From NCBI GenBank assembly GCA_018907035.1, contig JACCIC010000028.1, forward strand, positions 3,964,501 to 4,028,500: DNA of 64,000 nt. Reading direction: 5' to 3'. Below, one piece after another: positions 24,469-39,600 of this stretch. Below the pieces are notes generated by a model, which was given only the letters and a program-made list of their open reading frames with translations, ran no database searches and had not been told where the DNA came from. Numbering within the stretch: position 1 is the stretch's first letter; every line of letters starts with the position of its first letter. The position numbers and the translations under genes are program-made. Origin of the DNA: Sycobia sp. Sy_11. Its lineage: Eukaryota; Arthropoda; Insecta; Hymenoptera; Epichrysomallidae.

Positions 24469-25849
24469 GTGAGACTGCTGTTGCTGACTGTCTATTAGCT
24501 TCACTCATTCCCTTTCGCCTTTGTACTTTTCATTAATTTTATTTATCTAATTTATCTATCTGTCTTCCCTCTCATTTATCTCCAATCTCAATACTAACTT
24601 TTCCCATTACTTCGATGAATCGTCTTGAATTACGTGTACTCCAGCAGAGTATATTTTATCAGTAATTTGGAAATAACTATGGATTCTGGTTAATTCTGAT
24701 TTCAAAAGCAACGTGTTATAAGTCTTTAAAAACATCATACGTTTTTACGTCATTTAGTAATTATTTTTGTTCATTGAGTGATTTAAGTAAAAATGTATCT
24801 AATAGTTTATGATATGTATATAGGTTAGGTTGCTGATTCTTTTTGTCTTTATGTGCACCACAGTACCACACATATATGATATACCTATATCTGGTACGGG
24901 ATGCGAGCACAAATGAGAAGTGGTGCGGGTGGGGGGAAAGTATTTCTCGCGTCGTAATCGTGAAATTTTTAATAGCAACAGTGCAAAATGTCTGGAATTT
25001 GAACAGGTTCAGTTATCAGGAATTGTCTAGATGGTTCAATCTAGAATAAAATTATTCGACGAAACGTGATCTTAAAGCTGGCGATTTTCATCCTCTAGCT
25101 GGCTTCTAAAGATACAAAAAATGGGACAATGCCTATTTCATCATGCACATTGACTTTGAATAAAAAGAATTCAGGATTCAATTAAAAATTTTATATTTTA
25201 AGTTTAATTTTTCACGCTAGCTCCTATATTATAAGCTGTTTTGTAAGATAAAACTTTTGTCTTTTTATGGATTGTTATATCACATTCCAACATATAATCA
25301 ATAGTAAGATAATACGAGGTACTTTTTCGGAAATCAACAGTTTGAGTATATTATTTTCAAAAATTTTGGTAAATCTCTATTAATAAATTTATTTTTTAAA
25401 GATATTAAAGGAGCAATAGGGATATTACTTAAAGTAATACCGTTATCATTTTTACTACTGTTTAGTCAGTCTACTCATTGTACACTAATTATTTTTATAG
25501 AATCATTTTTTATGTAACTATTGTAATTGAGCAAATAGAATTTAAACAGCTTATGTTTTAAATTTAGATTGGTAGATAGATATTCAGAAGCTGAAAAAAC
25601 ACTTCATTTTCCTTTCGTTTCTCCATTCAATTTTGCCAAGATTGGCAGCGCTACTACGCAATTCATTGATCACCATAAAATCTAAAAAATAACAATTAAT
25701 GCTTCTTTTTACAGCTCATTTCGTTATGAAAATTCTTATAGAAACTGAGCATCGAATCTTTTTTTACGCTTACGCGTACACATAGGGTGAAACGTGAATA
25801 GGCAGCCAGTGCATGTATGCCTGTATGTGTGTATGTATGGTATGTAGGC

Positions 25850-25853
<4 letters not shown>

Positions 25854-25891
<38 letters not shown>
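25854..25891. repeat. (TA)n microsatellite
   Basis: TA run within the putative 5' UTR intron of HUWE1. Confidence 0.95.
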
Positions 25892-25897
<6 letters not shown>

Positions 25898-26494
25898 GTA
25901 TATATATTCACATACACGTTTAGCTCTTAAAAACTATTAATTTATAATAACTTATCTTTGATAATTGAAATTTTAAATTTGATTTATTTCTAGATTTTAT
26001 TTCGTTCTTCTCTAGTAGAATTTGATATCTAATTTATTACTGATCTCCTGAAGTGTGAGGTTAGGAGTGACTCTGCACATTGTAAAAATTAAACCATCTT
26101 AAGAAAATGTGTTGATGCACATTTCCTGTTTAGTTGAGAGTTATCCATGTATTAGCAAAATACATCTGATAGTATAAATACTTGCAGTGTCAGCAAACTA
26201 TTTGTGGGTTTTGAATGTATCCTGCTGAAGATAGAAATGTTATTAACTTCCTAAAACTTTTCTTATATAAATGAGAGAAAATGACAAAAAGAAACAAAAT
26301 AATAGTTTAATTTGTAAGCTTTAACATCGGTAAACATTCTCATGAAAACTATGGCTTTTAAAATAATTTCAATTATGCAATTTTTCTTAAAATATGACTA
26401 AAAAGTTTCATTATTTTTTATTAATTGTTAAAAATATTGTATTTAAGAATGCCATTTATATTTTTAGGTTTTAATTTGTTAAAAACTCAACAAA

Positions 26495-29400
26495 ATGAAG
26501 ATTGACAGGAGCAGACTGAAAAAGTGCACTTCTGAAGTGGTAATTACTAACTCAGAATTTAATTTATATTTCTTATTAAGTATAAAACTAGATTCTAGAA
26601 AAAAATTTATTATTATAGCCAGTGGAGTGCCAAGCTTTAATAACAAAGCTCCGCTCCTGCTCACATGCTGAATTGTTAGAAGAATTAAAACAAATAGATG
26701 CTTGGACTTTTGGCAAATGTGAATTGTTTCATTGGATTGATGTTTTGGACCTTAGTGACAGTATTTTAGAGGAGGCTACAGCCAAAAGCCCAGATAATGC
26801 TTGGGAATTGGCCTGTGATCTTCCACAAAACAGAGAGGTTTGTATAACCTTATTTTCTTTAATTTTTAAATATATATGATATATGAAATAACTATATAGA
26901 TTTTTGCTAAACAGATATATAACAATTAAAACTTAAAAATAGTTAATTTTTCTATAAAAAATTTTATTTCAATAAAAATAATTTTTTGTTGAATTTTATG
27001 ATTTGATGTATAACATTAGTTTTCTTTTCATAGCACAAATAAAGCTTAGTGATAATAGTTTTGAACTAAATAATATAGTAATATTTGCGATATTTAGAAA
27101 TGTTATAATGTCAACTGTAAAAAGTTATAAAGCATAAAAGATATAAATGAAACAATATGTGTATTTAATTTATATAATACTAAATAAGAAATAAAAAAGT
27201 AGCCATTTTAATTAAAAAATATTTTTGCCAGGCAAAAGAGCTACTACTATGGGTTCTTCATTTTACTTCGTTGCTTATAGAACATTCTTTCTCGCGACAT
27301 TTGTATAATAGTATGGAACACCTTGTTACTTTGCTATCCAGTTGTGATATGCATGTTGTTCTTAGTGTTCTAAATCTTCTGTACATGTTCAGTAAACGAA
27401 GTAATTTTATCACACGATTAAATAGTGATAAAAGACAAGCTTTACTTAGTCGACTAAATCATTTAGCAGAGGTAAGTGTTGTTAATAAAATTTCAATATA
27501 ATCTAATTTTTGAGTAAGTAACAATAAAATTATTTTGTCAGAGTTGGGGTGGTAAAGAAAATGGTTTTGGCCTAGCTGATTGCTGTAAAGAACACCCAGA
27601 AAAGGTATTTTTTATTTTTTATAAACTATAAGTCAATAATTATGACTTATAGTAAATATGATTAAAAATTTTAAAAATTTTTAATCATATTAGTTTTTTA
27701 TATTATTAGATAATGCATGTTTTTTTGTTTGTAGTCATGTGAATTCAACAAATTCTAGTATTGTGATAATATTATTTAAACCAATAAAACTTTTTAAACT
27801 TTTAGCCTTATCCAATAAGTGCAACAACGTTACACTTTGAATTTTATGCTGAAAATTCTTCAAATTCAGAAGCAACCAGTGGTAATACTGGTACTGGTAG
27901 CACAAAAAAGACTGTTCCAGCAAATCTTGTAACATATATTCACGTTGAAAATGTAGATAAACTTGGTAAAACCCCAGCACAGATTATGAATGACTTACTA
28001 AAAGTATATAATGTACCTCAAGAGCGTCAGGTACTTAATTTAATCAACCTTACTATTAAAAGTATAATTTAAGAGATGTTAATTTAATTTTACTTTTGTA
28101 TTTCTTTTGTTTTTATTATTATTTTTTCAGGTGACTCTTTTAACACACATTAGGTTAGCTCACAGCTTTTCAGATTATCAGCGACGATTACAATGTGTGC
28201 AAGCTCGATTACAGGCACTTTCTATACTTGTGTATAACAATGCTCTTCAAGAAAATGCTCACAGTCTTCTTCATGCTGGACTGCTTGAGGAATTAGTAGA
28301 GTTACTTGAACTTCCACATCCTCAACTTGTTGAGATTCGAGCTGCAGCGTTGCGAACTTTAACAAGTATAATTCACTTAGACAGGAATCCACATCATCCA
28401 AAGTAAGTTATTTTAATAATTACTTGTACTCCATAATTAATATAAATTGATAGTTGGATTGTTTAAAAACATTTTAACTCTTACATCAATTTCATTAGTT
28501 TTTCATAATTTACTTTACAGAAAATCAGGTTCACGTTTAAACATGATAATAGATGTAACAGGAGCAAGTTCATATCATGGATTTCTTCCAGTGCTTGTGC
28601 GAACCTGCATAACAACTTTAACATCTCCACAACCAGATGGGCAACCTTTTCCATTGCAGTTGGCTACAGCACTTTTCAGTTTTCTTTATCATTTAGCCAG
28701 TTATGAAGCTGGTGGAGAAGCACTTGTTAATTGTGGAATGATGGAAAGTTTATTAAAAGTTATTAATTGGCCTGGTAGAGAATTGGAACATATTACTGTA
28801 CGTATTGTTAATATTCTATACTATTAAGAAACAGCATATTAGCAGTTTGTTTCAAAAAGTTGAGGATAATATTATTTATTTATTCAATGTTATTTTAACT
28901 AACTAAATAGTTAATTTATGGAAAAGTATACACATAACAATCTTAATTTCCATTACCAAAAAAATTTGATAGGCATTATTTTGTAAAGTACTTCTGGAAA
29001 TTAGGTTAGCGGGAATCAAAGTCGAGCCATTATGTAGTTTCTTTGAATGGATAGTAAATAGACTGATGCCTTTATTACATAAGCTAAAGACTGCTCATTA
29101 TATCAATTTATAAATATAAAATCATTGAAATATTCTTAACATTAATAGTAAAAGAGTGCACTAAACATTAAAAAAAAAATATTTTAATTGCAGTTTGGTA
29201 CAAGAGCTGTAAGGGTTATAGACTTGATAACAAATATCGACATGCAAGGATTTCAAGCCCACAGTGGATTAACAAGTTTCATTAAAAGGCTCGATATGGA
29301 AGTAAATGTTTGTCGTAAAGAACAACCCTTTGAGATAGAGCCTGAAAACGATATTCAGGAAAATTCTCAATCTGCTATAGACGAATCCGCAAATTCAAAT

Positions 29401-32400
29401 ACAGACTCTTCACAGCATGTGAATGAAGTTTTTGAAGATCGTGAAGAATCGTCCAACCCAATGGAATTTTCTGAAGATGAAAATATGACGACCAAACCTG
29501 AAAGCAAACCGGCTATACAACAAAATTTCCCTACTATAAAAAGTGGAAAGACCTGCTTACCACAGCGAACAGCCTTATTAAAATCAATGCTTAATTTCTT
29601 AAAAAAAGTTATTCAAGACCCAACGTTTTCCGATAGTATACGACACATAATGGAAGGGACATTGCCATCTTCGCTAAAACACATCATCAGTAATTCAGAA
29701 TATTACGGTCCATCTCTATTTCTTCTAGCTACGGATGTGGTAACGGTTTACGTTTTTCAAGAACCGTCTTTACTTTCAACTTTACAAGACAACGGTTTGA
29801 CTGACGTAGTATTACACGCATTACTAAGCAAAGACGTGAGTATTAAATTATATGTATTGCAACAACATTAAATTTTTCATTCTAACATGCGAGATAATCT
29901 TTTATATAGAAAGAAATTAAGAACAGTATTCTATATGTTATCCTAGGTTCCTGCAACAAGAGAAGTTCTTGGTTCTTTACCTAATGTATTTAGTGCACTT
30001 TGCTTAAACCAACGCGGTCTCGCCTCATTCATGAAGCGCCGACCATTCGAACGCATCTTTAAAGTCCTATTATCACCTGCTTATCTTTCGGCAATGCGTC
30101 GCCGACGCAGTACTGATCCGCTGGGGGACACTGCCTCAAATCTCGGCAATGCAATGGATGAATTAATGAGAAATCAACCAGGTCTTAAAACTGACGCGAT
30201 GTCCGCGATTGTAAAGCTACTGCAGGAGCTTTGTGTTCTCGGCTGTGACTCACGCTACGTGTGTTGGCGCGCGGCCAATAAAACCGACAATTCACCTTCA
30301 CACACTAATTCGACTAATCGACAGTCGAGTGGCCAGTCCGTTGGTGTGGGCGTTGGTGACACTGGTGGAAGCTCCGGCGGAGGAGGCGGTAGCAGTAGTG
30401 ACGAAGAAGAGGAGGATGAGGAGGAAGCCAGCACTAGTTCACATCCTCAGAGAGAGGAACAACCATCTCCATCACCTGCACAACCTGGCCCTCCACCGCA
30501 ACCGAGAGAAAAAACTCCTATAGCACTAGTGGACTACATACATAATGTAATGAAATTTGTGGATGCAATTCTTAGCAATAACTCAACAGATGACCACTGT
30601 CGAGAATTCGTAGCTCAGAAGGGACTGGTACCGTTATTATCAATACTTGGTTTACCAAACTTACCAGTTGATTATCCTGTAGCGCAAGCCGCCCAAGCAG
30701 TTGCTTCTGTTTGTAAAAGCATACTGGTAATTGTTCAAAATAATATTGTTAGAAATTTAATTATTAATTTCATTTTCTTGTAATTTATTATAAATATTAA
30801 AAAAATTTCGCATTATAATTTCTTTTAACTTTTTCTCTATTACAGAACCTTGCTCACGAGCCACTGGTTTTAAAAACAGGCTTAACACAATTAAACGAGG
30901 TTCTCAATCTTCTAAAGCCACTTCACAGTCACATGGAATCTCCAGGTGGTTCAGTACTACTACATGAACTTGCTTCAGCACCAAATCTGGATACAGCATT
31001 TACAAGCGACAAGGCAACACCTCTATTGCATGCCATGAATGCGGCTCATGGTTATGTAGTTATGTTTGTGCATGTTTGTCGCACTGGTCAGTCTGAAATA
31101 CGCAATCTTTCAATGAATCACTGGGGTTCAGATCTTGGACTCACAGTTTTGAAAGGCCTCTCTGAACTATATATGTCTCTGGTCTGGGAAAGCACACTAC
31201 TTTTGGCGCTGTGCAGCGATGATAGTATTCCCGCTGGATGCGACTTTGGAAAAGAAGACATGGATAAATTAATGCCTCCAGAATTAAGGGTGAGAAATTT
31301 TCTTTCTTATATTTACATTAAATTTACAGGATAATTTTGGTAAAATTATTAATTTTATCAATGTGTACATGATAAAGAAAAGTACCAATAATCAAGGTGT
31401 TCCTTAGATTAAGAATTGTGCAACTTTATGTACTTTTCGGAATTGATTTCCAAAATGACAAATGCTTACAGTTTTCATTTATTAATTATAAAATACTTGA
31501 ATAGAAAATAACATTTCTGTTTACGTATATATGATGGTCCACCCAGCAAGTAGATATGCGCCGGTTTATGTCAAACGCGGACAATACAAATCTTAATCCA
31601 CTTGAAACTTAAAATTTTTTATAATTTTTAAACTGTAGAATTTTAAAGAGATTCTAATTCTACATTCAAAAACACATTATGGAATTAGTTTGGAAATGGA
31701 ACTTTTTTCACGAAAATCTCATGATATAAAAATTGACTTTTTGCACTTCATTTTTATATAAAATCGATGTCTAGTTTGTCTTAAAAAAACACGAGCTGCA
31801 TACGATGTTTTTGGATCTACACCGCGTTCGAAGTAAAGGTGATCCGTGTGTAAAAGTTACTTCACGCAAATTTCACTCCTAGTCATTCAAAAAGATTCAT
31901 AGATATACATTTTCAAGCAGCAACTTTTTTGTATTCCGTATTATTACTGAAACTAGCAAAACTTTTATTTTTCATTATTAAAAAATGAGTAATGCATTAA
32001 ACAATTGTTTTAATAATTTTTCAGACTGAAGGCGAGTCGTCCACGTGGTCGGCAGCTGTAGCTTCATCAGACATGGGCAGCAATGGTATGACAACGGCCA
32101 TGGAAGCTTTAAGCACTGATCCTCCGCCTGTCTCTATGGAAATTGACGAAAATAAACCAAGTACAAGCACAGGCATAAATTCAGCTACTGGTGCTGGACG
32201 AAGCTCTCCCAACACTCATCAACTTAAATATATCAAACCCTTATTGGGTGCTTCCTCAAGACTAGGCCGTGCTCTTGCAGAGCTCTTTGGTTTACTGGTG
32301 AAGCTATGTATGGGCTCACCGGTACGACAGAGACGTGCTCAGCAATTGCCATTGATCCCTACTCTACCATCACAGGCAGCTCGTAGTGTTGCTACGGCAC

Positions 32401-33572
32401 TCAATTGTCTACTTATGCGTGGTTTAACGCATGATAAATTGCCACCTTCGCCGGTGCCTAAGTTCAAACTTACATTTCTTATTTGTTCAGTTGGTTTTAC
32501 TTCACCAATGCTCTTTGACGAGAAGAGGCATCCTTATCATCTTATGCTCCAGAAATTTGTTAAACTAGGTGGACAAAATGCATTCTTTGCGTAAGTTCAT
32601 TTTCGATAATATGATAGAAATATATTTATAAATTTGTATTTAAAATTTATTTTTTATTTAATATTAATATTTATCTTTGTTTTAATTTTTTACAGTACTT
32701 TTCGGTGGGCTCTATCTGCTGGAGGTCAATTTGATTTGTCAGAAGGATTGGAACATCCAAATCTTCCAGATGGTACTGGAGAGTTTTTAGATGTATGGTT
32801 AATGCTTCTGGAAAAAATGGTCAATCCTAAAGCAATATTAGACTCTCCACACGTCGTTTCTTCCAAATGTACAGGCCTTTATAAGGCATTTGAACCATTT
32901 GATCCCATCAAATACCTAATCGATATACATAAGGTAATATAAATGGAAATTCTTACTTGTAAAACTTATAAGCAAAAAGAAATCCATAAAAAGAATTGAA
33001 AAAACTAAACCTATTATTCACATGTCCTTTTATTAATTAGTAATATAAAATATACTAAATATATATGTATTCTTCTAGAAAGCATTTGAAGCTGTAATGC
33101 TCATGTGGGGGAAAAAGCCCTTAAAAAATTATGGACCTAGAATGACTGAATCAATTCTTTCCATTTTACGACATATTTTGCAAGGTGAAAAAATTATCAA
33201 AGAGCGAACTGAAAAAGAAGAAAGTAGCGAAACAAATGCAAGTAGCAGTGGAAATGGAGCTGCTAATAGATCTGGGACATCAACAGAGCGCCGCGAAGAA
33301 CCTGAGGCGGATGTTAATCCTGAGCACTTAAGACAACTCATGGACATGGGATTTAGTAGAGCCCATTGTATTGAAGCCCTATTACATACTTTAAATGTTG
33401 AACAAGCAACAGATTATCTTCTTACAAATCCAGCGACATTGCGAAGATCAGTAAGTTTATTATTTTTTAGTATTTAGAAAATAAATGAAGTTTTGAAATA
33501 ATTTGTTCTGTCAGATCAAAAGGACATTTGATTAACAATATCGCCTTTCCTTTAAATTATTTTATTTTGATA

Positions 33573-33604
<32 letters not shown>

Positions 33605-36600
33605 AATATATGTTTACGCTTTACATTATTATAGGACATATGTGTTGGTGATACCAATAACCAAGGACTTATAATGGATTTAGAAATGGGCGATGATGAT
33701 CAGATGATGCAAGCAATTGCTATGTCGTTAGATGAATCGGATCCACTAAAATCCACGAACGCCGAAGAACCCATTCGAGATGCTACCAAAACCGTTGACG
33801 AGTTTACGCAAAGTGCACTTGAACAGTGTTTGGCTCTTTTGGATTTAATGCCTGATACAGTTTATCGAATATGCGATCTGCTGGTTACGATTACTAAACG
33901 CAATGGTAACGAATGGCGAGATAGCATGTTAAAGCAATTGATTACGGAGATCGGTGATCTGGTTGATTATTTACGTGAAATAGCAGAATCACAAGATGAG
34001 AAAGCAGTCTCATGGCTGATCGATTGCGACGAGGCTAATAGAGTTGCTGGTCGTATCTATCTGTATACACTTTTCTTTGAGGGCAATTTTCAAGAGATGC
34101 GCGTCCCCTGTGCACAGATGGTAGAACAATGTGGCACCCTCGATAAACTTGTACGCCTCCTTGTCGCTGCGGAAATTCCGCTAACAGCTAATAAAAATAA
34201 AGTAATGGCTCAAGCAAAAGAAAGTACAGAAGAGGTTCTACCTACACCAACTACAAAAGATGACGCCACAGCTACGGCACCTACAGTACCAACTACGAAA
34301 ACACCTAAATGGTTGGCGTCACTTCTTCTTTTAATAGATCGACTAGAAAAGGTATCAGTATTGACCCAGCGTAAACAATTGATGCACAAAGTAACGAATC
34401 GTACTTGGAAATGGTATGATCTTAGTTCAGGTAAATGGATATCTTATCCGGCTGTGAACAACCGAATTATCAATGATGCATATTGGGCTGGTGAACCTAC
34501 CGTGCGCATAAGTTGGAGTAGGCGAAAATACTTGATTACTTTTTCGTGCATGACTCAAGTAAACGAAGACAGTGATAACCGCAGACCAATTACAATGGGT
34601 TTCAAAACATCTGGTTCATCTAATAATAGTGATGAAAATAGTGCAAATAACACTCCGACACCAGTCGCCGTGTCTGACAGTAACATGGATACTGAGGACA
34701 GTAATACAAGCTCAACACCTGCCAGTACCACTAACGAAGATAAACGAAATGTCATAATTCCAGGGCTCGATCCAAATGTTACACCAAACATAGTGCGTGC
34801 ATGTGTCAAGTTATTGGCAATACCCGTTGATCGTGATGCTTTACACGCTCTGATGAAAGTTTGTCTTAGACTTACTCGAGATTACAAAAATGCTGAAGTT
34901 TTTGCACGAGAAGGCGGTGTTAAACTATTACTTGATATGACCCAAGCGAGTAGCTTCATTGGTTGCATTACACTAAGTACGCTTCTTATTCGACACACAC
35001 TTGAAGAGCCGCTCACCTTGTGTCTCGCAATGGAGAAAGTTATACGTTCGCGCACTCAAAACAATATTCCACCTTCGTACAAAGAAATCCTCTTTATGAC
35101 TCGCCAGATAAGTAGCGCCGTTTGTCGTAATCCGGAGGTCTATAAACAAGTCTGTGAGAAAATTCTCAGGGTTGATATAAATGTGCTGAAACGTGATGAA
35201 GTAGACAATCGTTTAGTTGTCAAAGCTTTGCCTTCTAATCTTTCACCTTCTTCGCCTATGATTGAAGACGTGTCTATCAATGTTATACATGAACTATTAA
35301 ATGCTCTCATTAAACCAGTACCTTTTCAACCAGAAGATGCAACCACGACGACTCCTTCAGCAAGTAGTCCTGAAAAGAAAAATAATGCTTCTGGATCAAG
35401 CAATAATGCAACATCTTCAACAAACACCTTGTCCAGAAGAGATTCTTTAAGAAATAACAGTGCTGCTGTTACTTCCGCTGCAGCTGCTTCTACTGACCCT
35501 CTAGATGATGATGATCAGGTTTCACAGATTATACCGCTTAAAATGTATACAGATGCAGGTAACAATAGCAAAGTTGAACCGGAAGAGGCTAAGAAACCCT
35601 TACTTCCAAAATCAGCAATACTTAAAATGCTTGCTGAATCTGTTCGCTCATATGGCGCAATTGCTAATCTAATCACCGAACATACATATCGAGCTGGTCA
35701 AAGCGAAATGATACAGGAAGATATGACCGCTTTAGCTTTCCTATTAGACAAGTTATTACCAATATCATCAGAAAATTCAGTTGATCGCCAATGTAGTAAC
35801 ATGGCACGTGTACTTATAGCTGCCATTGCCTCGTGTAATCATTCACCAGAGGCTCAGACTACTTTGGTCTTTGAAGTAAAGGGAGCTCTCACGAGGAGTC
35901 TCGCAATGCCTGAAAGTTCAGAAAAGCACGGACAATTGCAACTACTCATAGGTCTTATATCAACGATGATTGATAGTTGTCCATTGACTTCGCATCCGCC
36001 TGTACGAGCTTCGCTCAAGATGCACTATCAATATACAAATTTCAACTATATTGTGAGGGTTATGCTAAAAAAGGGCGTTATTACCGATCTTGCCAAGATT
36101 CCACACAGTCTGGATCTTTCCAGTCCTAATATGGCTGGCACTATAAATGCAGCTCTTAAACCTCTCGAGACCCTATCCAGGATCATTAATCAACCAATGC
36201 CTGGTACTGTAAATAATAAGTTTCCTAAACCAAAATCCAGAAATACTCAGGAAGAACCCACAGGCGAACAAACTGGGACCACTACATCGGAAACCACGAA
36301 CGCTGTTGGCGAAGAAGTTAGCGAAGATACTGAAAATACGGAACATGATATATCAGTCAACGCCGAAAGTCTTGAACAAACATCTGAGAGCCAACAGCAC
36401 GAGGAGGGCGATGAAGCAGCATTAGAGGATATTATGGATCAGTTGTTGGAAAGGTAAAGATTTTTGAATGTAAAATTAAAAATTTATAAAACAGTTACGA
36501 AAGCTATTTTTTACGAATTGATATACCATTTGAGAAATCTTAATTATCCAAATAATAATGAATGAAAGTATGCAATAAAGTCTGGAATGTTTTTTTTTTT

Positions 36601-39600
36601 TTTATAAAAACAATAAACAATAGAACCTAAAATTGTTCATTTTAATAAACTTCAATACAAATATTATTCGAAAACACAATATTCTCACTTTTTTATTTAA
36701 ATTATAGGTTCAGTTTCTATTGAATATATAGTTATAACTAATCTTAGTAAGGAAAATATGTACATTGAATCAATTTTCATTATTTTTTATATTTTAATAA
36801 ATTTTACACTAATTTAGTTTTAAAAGTATTCTTCTAATGTTTGATACAAAATAATTTTATTACAAATTTATTAAATTTATTTCTTCTTTAATAATTTAAG
36901 TAATTAAATCTTACCAACAATTTTTGAATGTTTTTAATCATAGAAATCAAATTTTCTAATGTTTATACTTTATAATATATTTATTGTATTCAAATTAGTA
37001 ATATAGTGTTTTGTAGAGGTTATTGTTTGTAATAATAGTAAAAAATGATTGATGTTTCTTTTATCTTAATGTAGAATAAGTTGTTTCTGGTTATTATGTA
37101 CAGTCCCTATAATCAAGTAGTGTATTATTTTCCAGAGATGGGTCGGCCGTGGAGGAAGAACAATCTTCTCGTCCACACCGACGCCGTCCAATACGGCCTA
37201 TGGAAATTGATGTTGAAACAATTACTATGGGAGATGGTGAAGTCGTTTTTGATTCTGCCCGGGATACCACAGTAAGAGTAAATTATCATTTTTTATAGCT
37301 ATATAATAGACTTTAATTTATCCCTAAACTATAATAAGCAAAAGTAATTACTTAAAAACGAATGTATTATTTAATTTTATAATCCAAATAGTCTTCTTTT
37401 TTCACCATTTTTTTTATTTGATCGATTGAATCGTACAATATTTTGCATATTTTAAGGAAAATTAAATTACATTATATTTGAAAAATATGTTAAAAGATAA
37501 AGTTAAAAGATATGTTGAATTATAATTAAAAAATATGTTGAATAATTGAATTATAAAAATAAAATTAAAGTATATGTTGAAAAATAATTATATCTAATAT
37601 GATAAAAAGATTACTTGAAATGTAAAAATGTTTTTTTTTTTTTAAGTAGTATACATTTGTAACAATCATTTTATATAAATTATACTTTACTTTAATAAGT
37701 AAAGAGGCCTACGATGACTTGATCGCTAGAGCAAAGGACTAGTAATTTGGTGATCCGAGTTCAAATCCCGGTCTCGGCCGATTGACACAAGCATCGCTGT
37801 AATAATTTACATGTGCTTTGTTTACAAACACATCGTAGACCTCTGTCGCTGATTAGCACCAATAAATGGAAGCATAAATAGAGCGGCGTTAAATAACATA
37901 AAAAAAAAAAAGATAAATCTAACGAAATTTCATACTATGATTGTTTTCTTTTTTAGGAAGATTTAATGAGCTCAGATTCAGACTCAGATAGTGCTCCATC
38001 AGATGATAATGAAGATGATGTACAAGATGATGAAGATGAAGAAGAAGAAGAGGAAGATGATGGAGAGGAGAATGAAGAAGAAGAAGAAGAAGAAGAAGAA
38101 TCATCTAATTATGATCAGGAGCGACTACAATTGTATGATGAAGTTAGTGAAGGTGTATTACGAATGTTACCTGCAAGTGATCGTGATGGTAGTAATGTTG
38201 TCATGATCCAACATAACTTTGATAATCAAGAAATGAACTCAACTGCTCCAGCACCCAGTAGGCAAAGCTTACCCTGGAGTACAAATTTCCCATTCTCTCT
38301 TGATATTTTCGGAGAGCCAACTGCCATTGCCGAAAATAATAGCCTTAGCTCTCATCCACTGCTTATGGCTCAAGCGAGTTTGGATAGCGCAAATAATCGT
38401 ACGTCGAGACTGATGAGACAGCGAAGGTTTCAAATGCATATATCAAATCCTAGAATCTCGCATGTATCCAATAATCCATCTCTAATTTTGCAAAGGTCAG
38501 CTATTTATAAAGTATATTTTAATACATCAATATAATTTTTAATCAACGATTACAATTATGTAATTTTTAAAAAATCCTTGTCTTTTCTTAGATTATTGGG
38601 ACCAGCAGCGCAATCACTTCCAATAGCTGCGAGTCAAATCTTAGCTACTTCATTCAGAGATACTCGAGTTGTAGTAATGGATAATGGACTTGGCATTATG
38701 ACTAACCAAGATGATGAACAAATTGATTTTGTTGATCAATCAGGTTATTTGTTCGGACCAAGTCTTGCAGCAACCTTGAATAATATTCCCACAGCTCTTC
38801 ACTGGTGGATTGAAGAAAGCAGATTGCTGGATGGAGATTCTCAGCCAGACTGTTGCGTTGGTTAGTATGCTCTTTTTAAATTATATATTAAATATAAATA
38901 ATAATTATTATAAGTAATAGTCTATTACTTTTATATTTGATGTAATTATAAATTTTACTTGAATTTTTTACTTGACTTTATTTTATTTTTTATTATTTAT
39001 TTATTTATTTATTTTATTTTTATACATGTTACAGTACCTTGACATTTGTTTTTTTCATGATATTTCCTTACCTTTATCTTGCCTTACAAACTTAAATGAG
39101 CCTATTCCATATCTACTCTGTATTCATCTATATTCTTGACTAATCCCAGTTATATAAATACTGATTAGAAAAATGCATTCCTGAGTAATCGGTTTGTGGA
39201 AACTGTTCATATTGAATACTCATGTCATAATTTGAACAAAACTAATTGATCGGTTATACTTCTTGATAGCATTGTTGAGAATGAAAAAACACTTAAGCTT
39301 GCAACAAAGCCAAAATATAAAAGCATTTAGTCAAAGCGTCGATGTTCTTTAATGTATTTCTATTCAATACATTAAAATATATAAGCGATTTTTAAAAAAA
39401 CAATTCAAAATCTTTTTTCCAAAAAGCGAAATAAGTTATCGAAAACTGTTTTTAAAAGTTTTTTTTATTACCTTGTATAGGTGTTGTATACAAACTCATT
39501 CCCGGATTGGAAAAATACAGAAATGTTGAACTAGCTGAAAGAAAAGAAAAACAAAAGAAGCAACAGGCTACTGAAAAAGAGGCAGACAAAAATAAGGAAA

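Noticed and set aside
24132..24536. Several overlapping frames of about 60-120 codons
   Set aside because: They overlap on both strands in low-complexity sequence with no family resemblance. The region is more likely HUWE1 5' UTR.
24820..24835. TTAGG-type telomeric repeat (GGTTAGGTTG)
   Set aside because: It covers only about two units and is not tandem beyond that.
30233..30523. Second-frame open reading frame inside HUWE1 exon 9
   Set aside because: It is a shadow of the HUWE1 coding frame.
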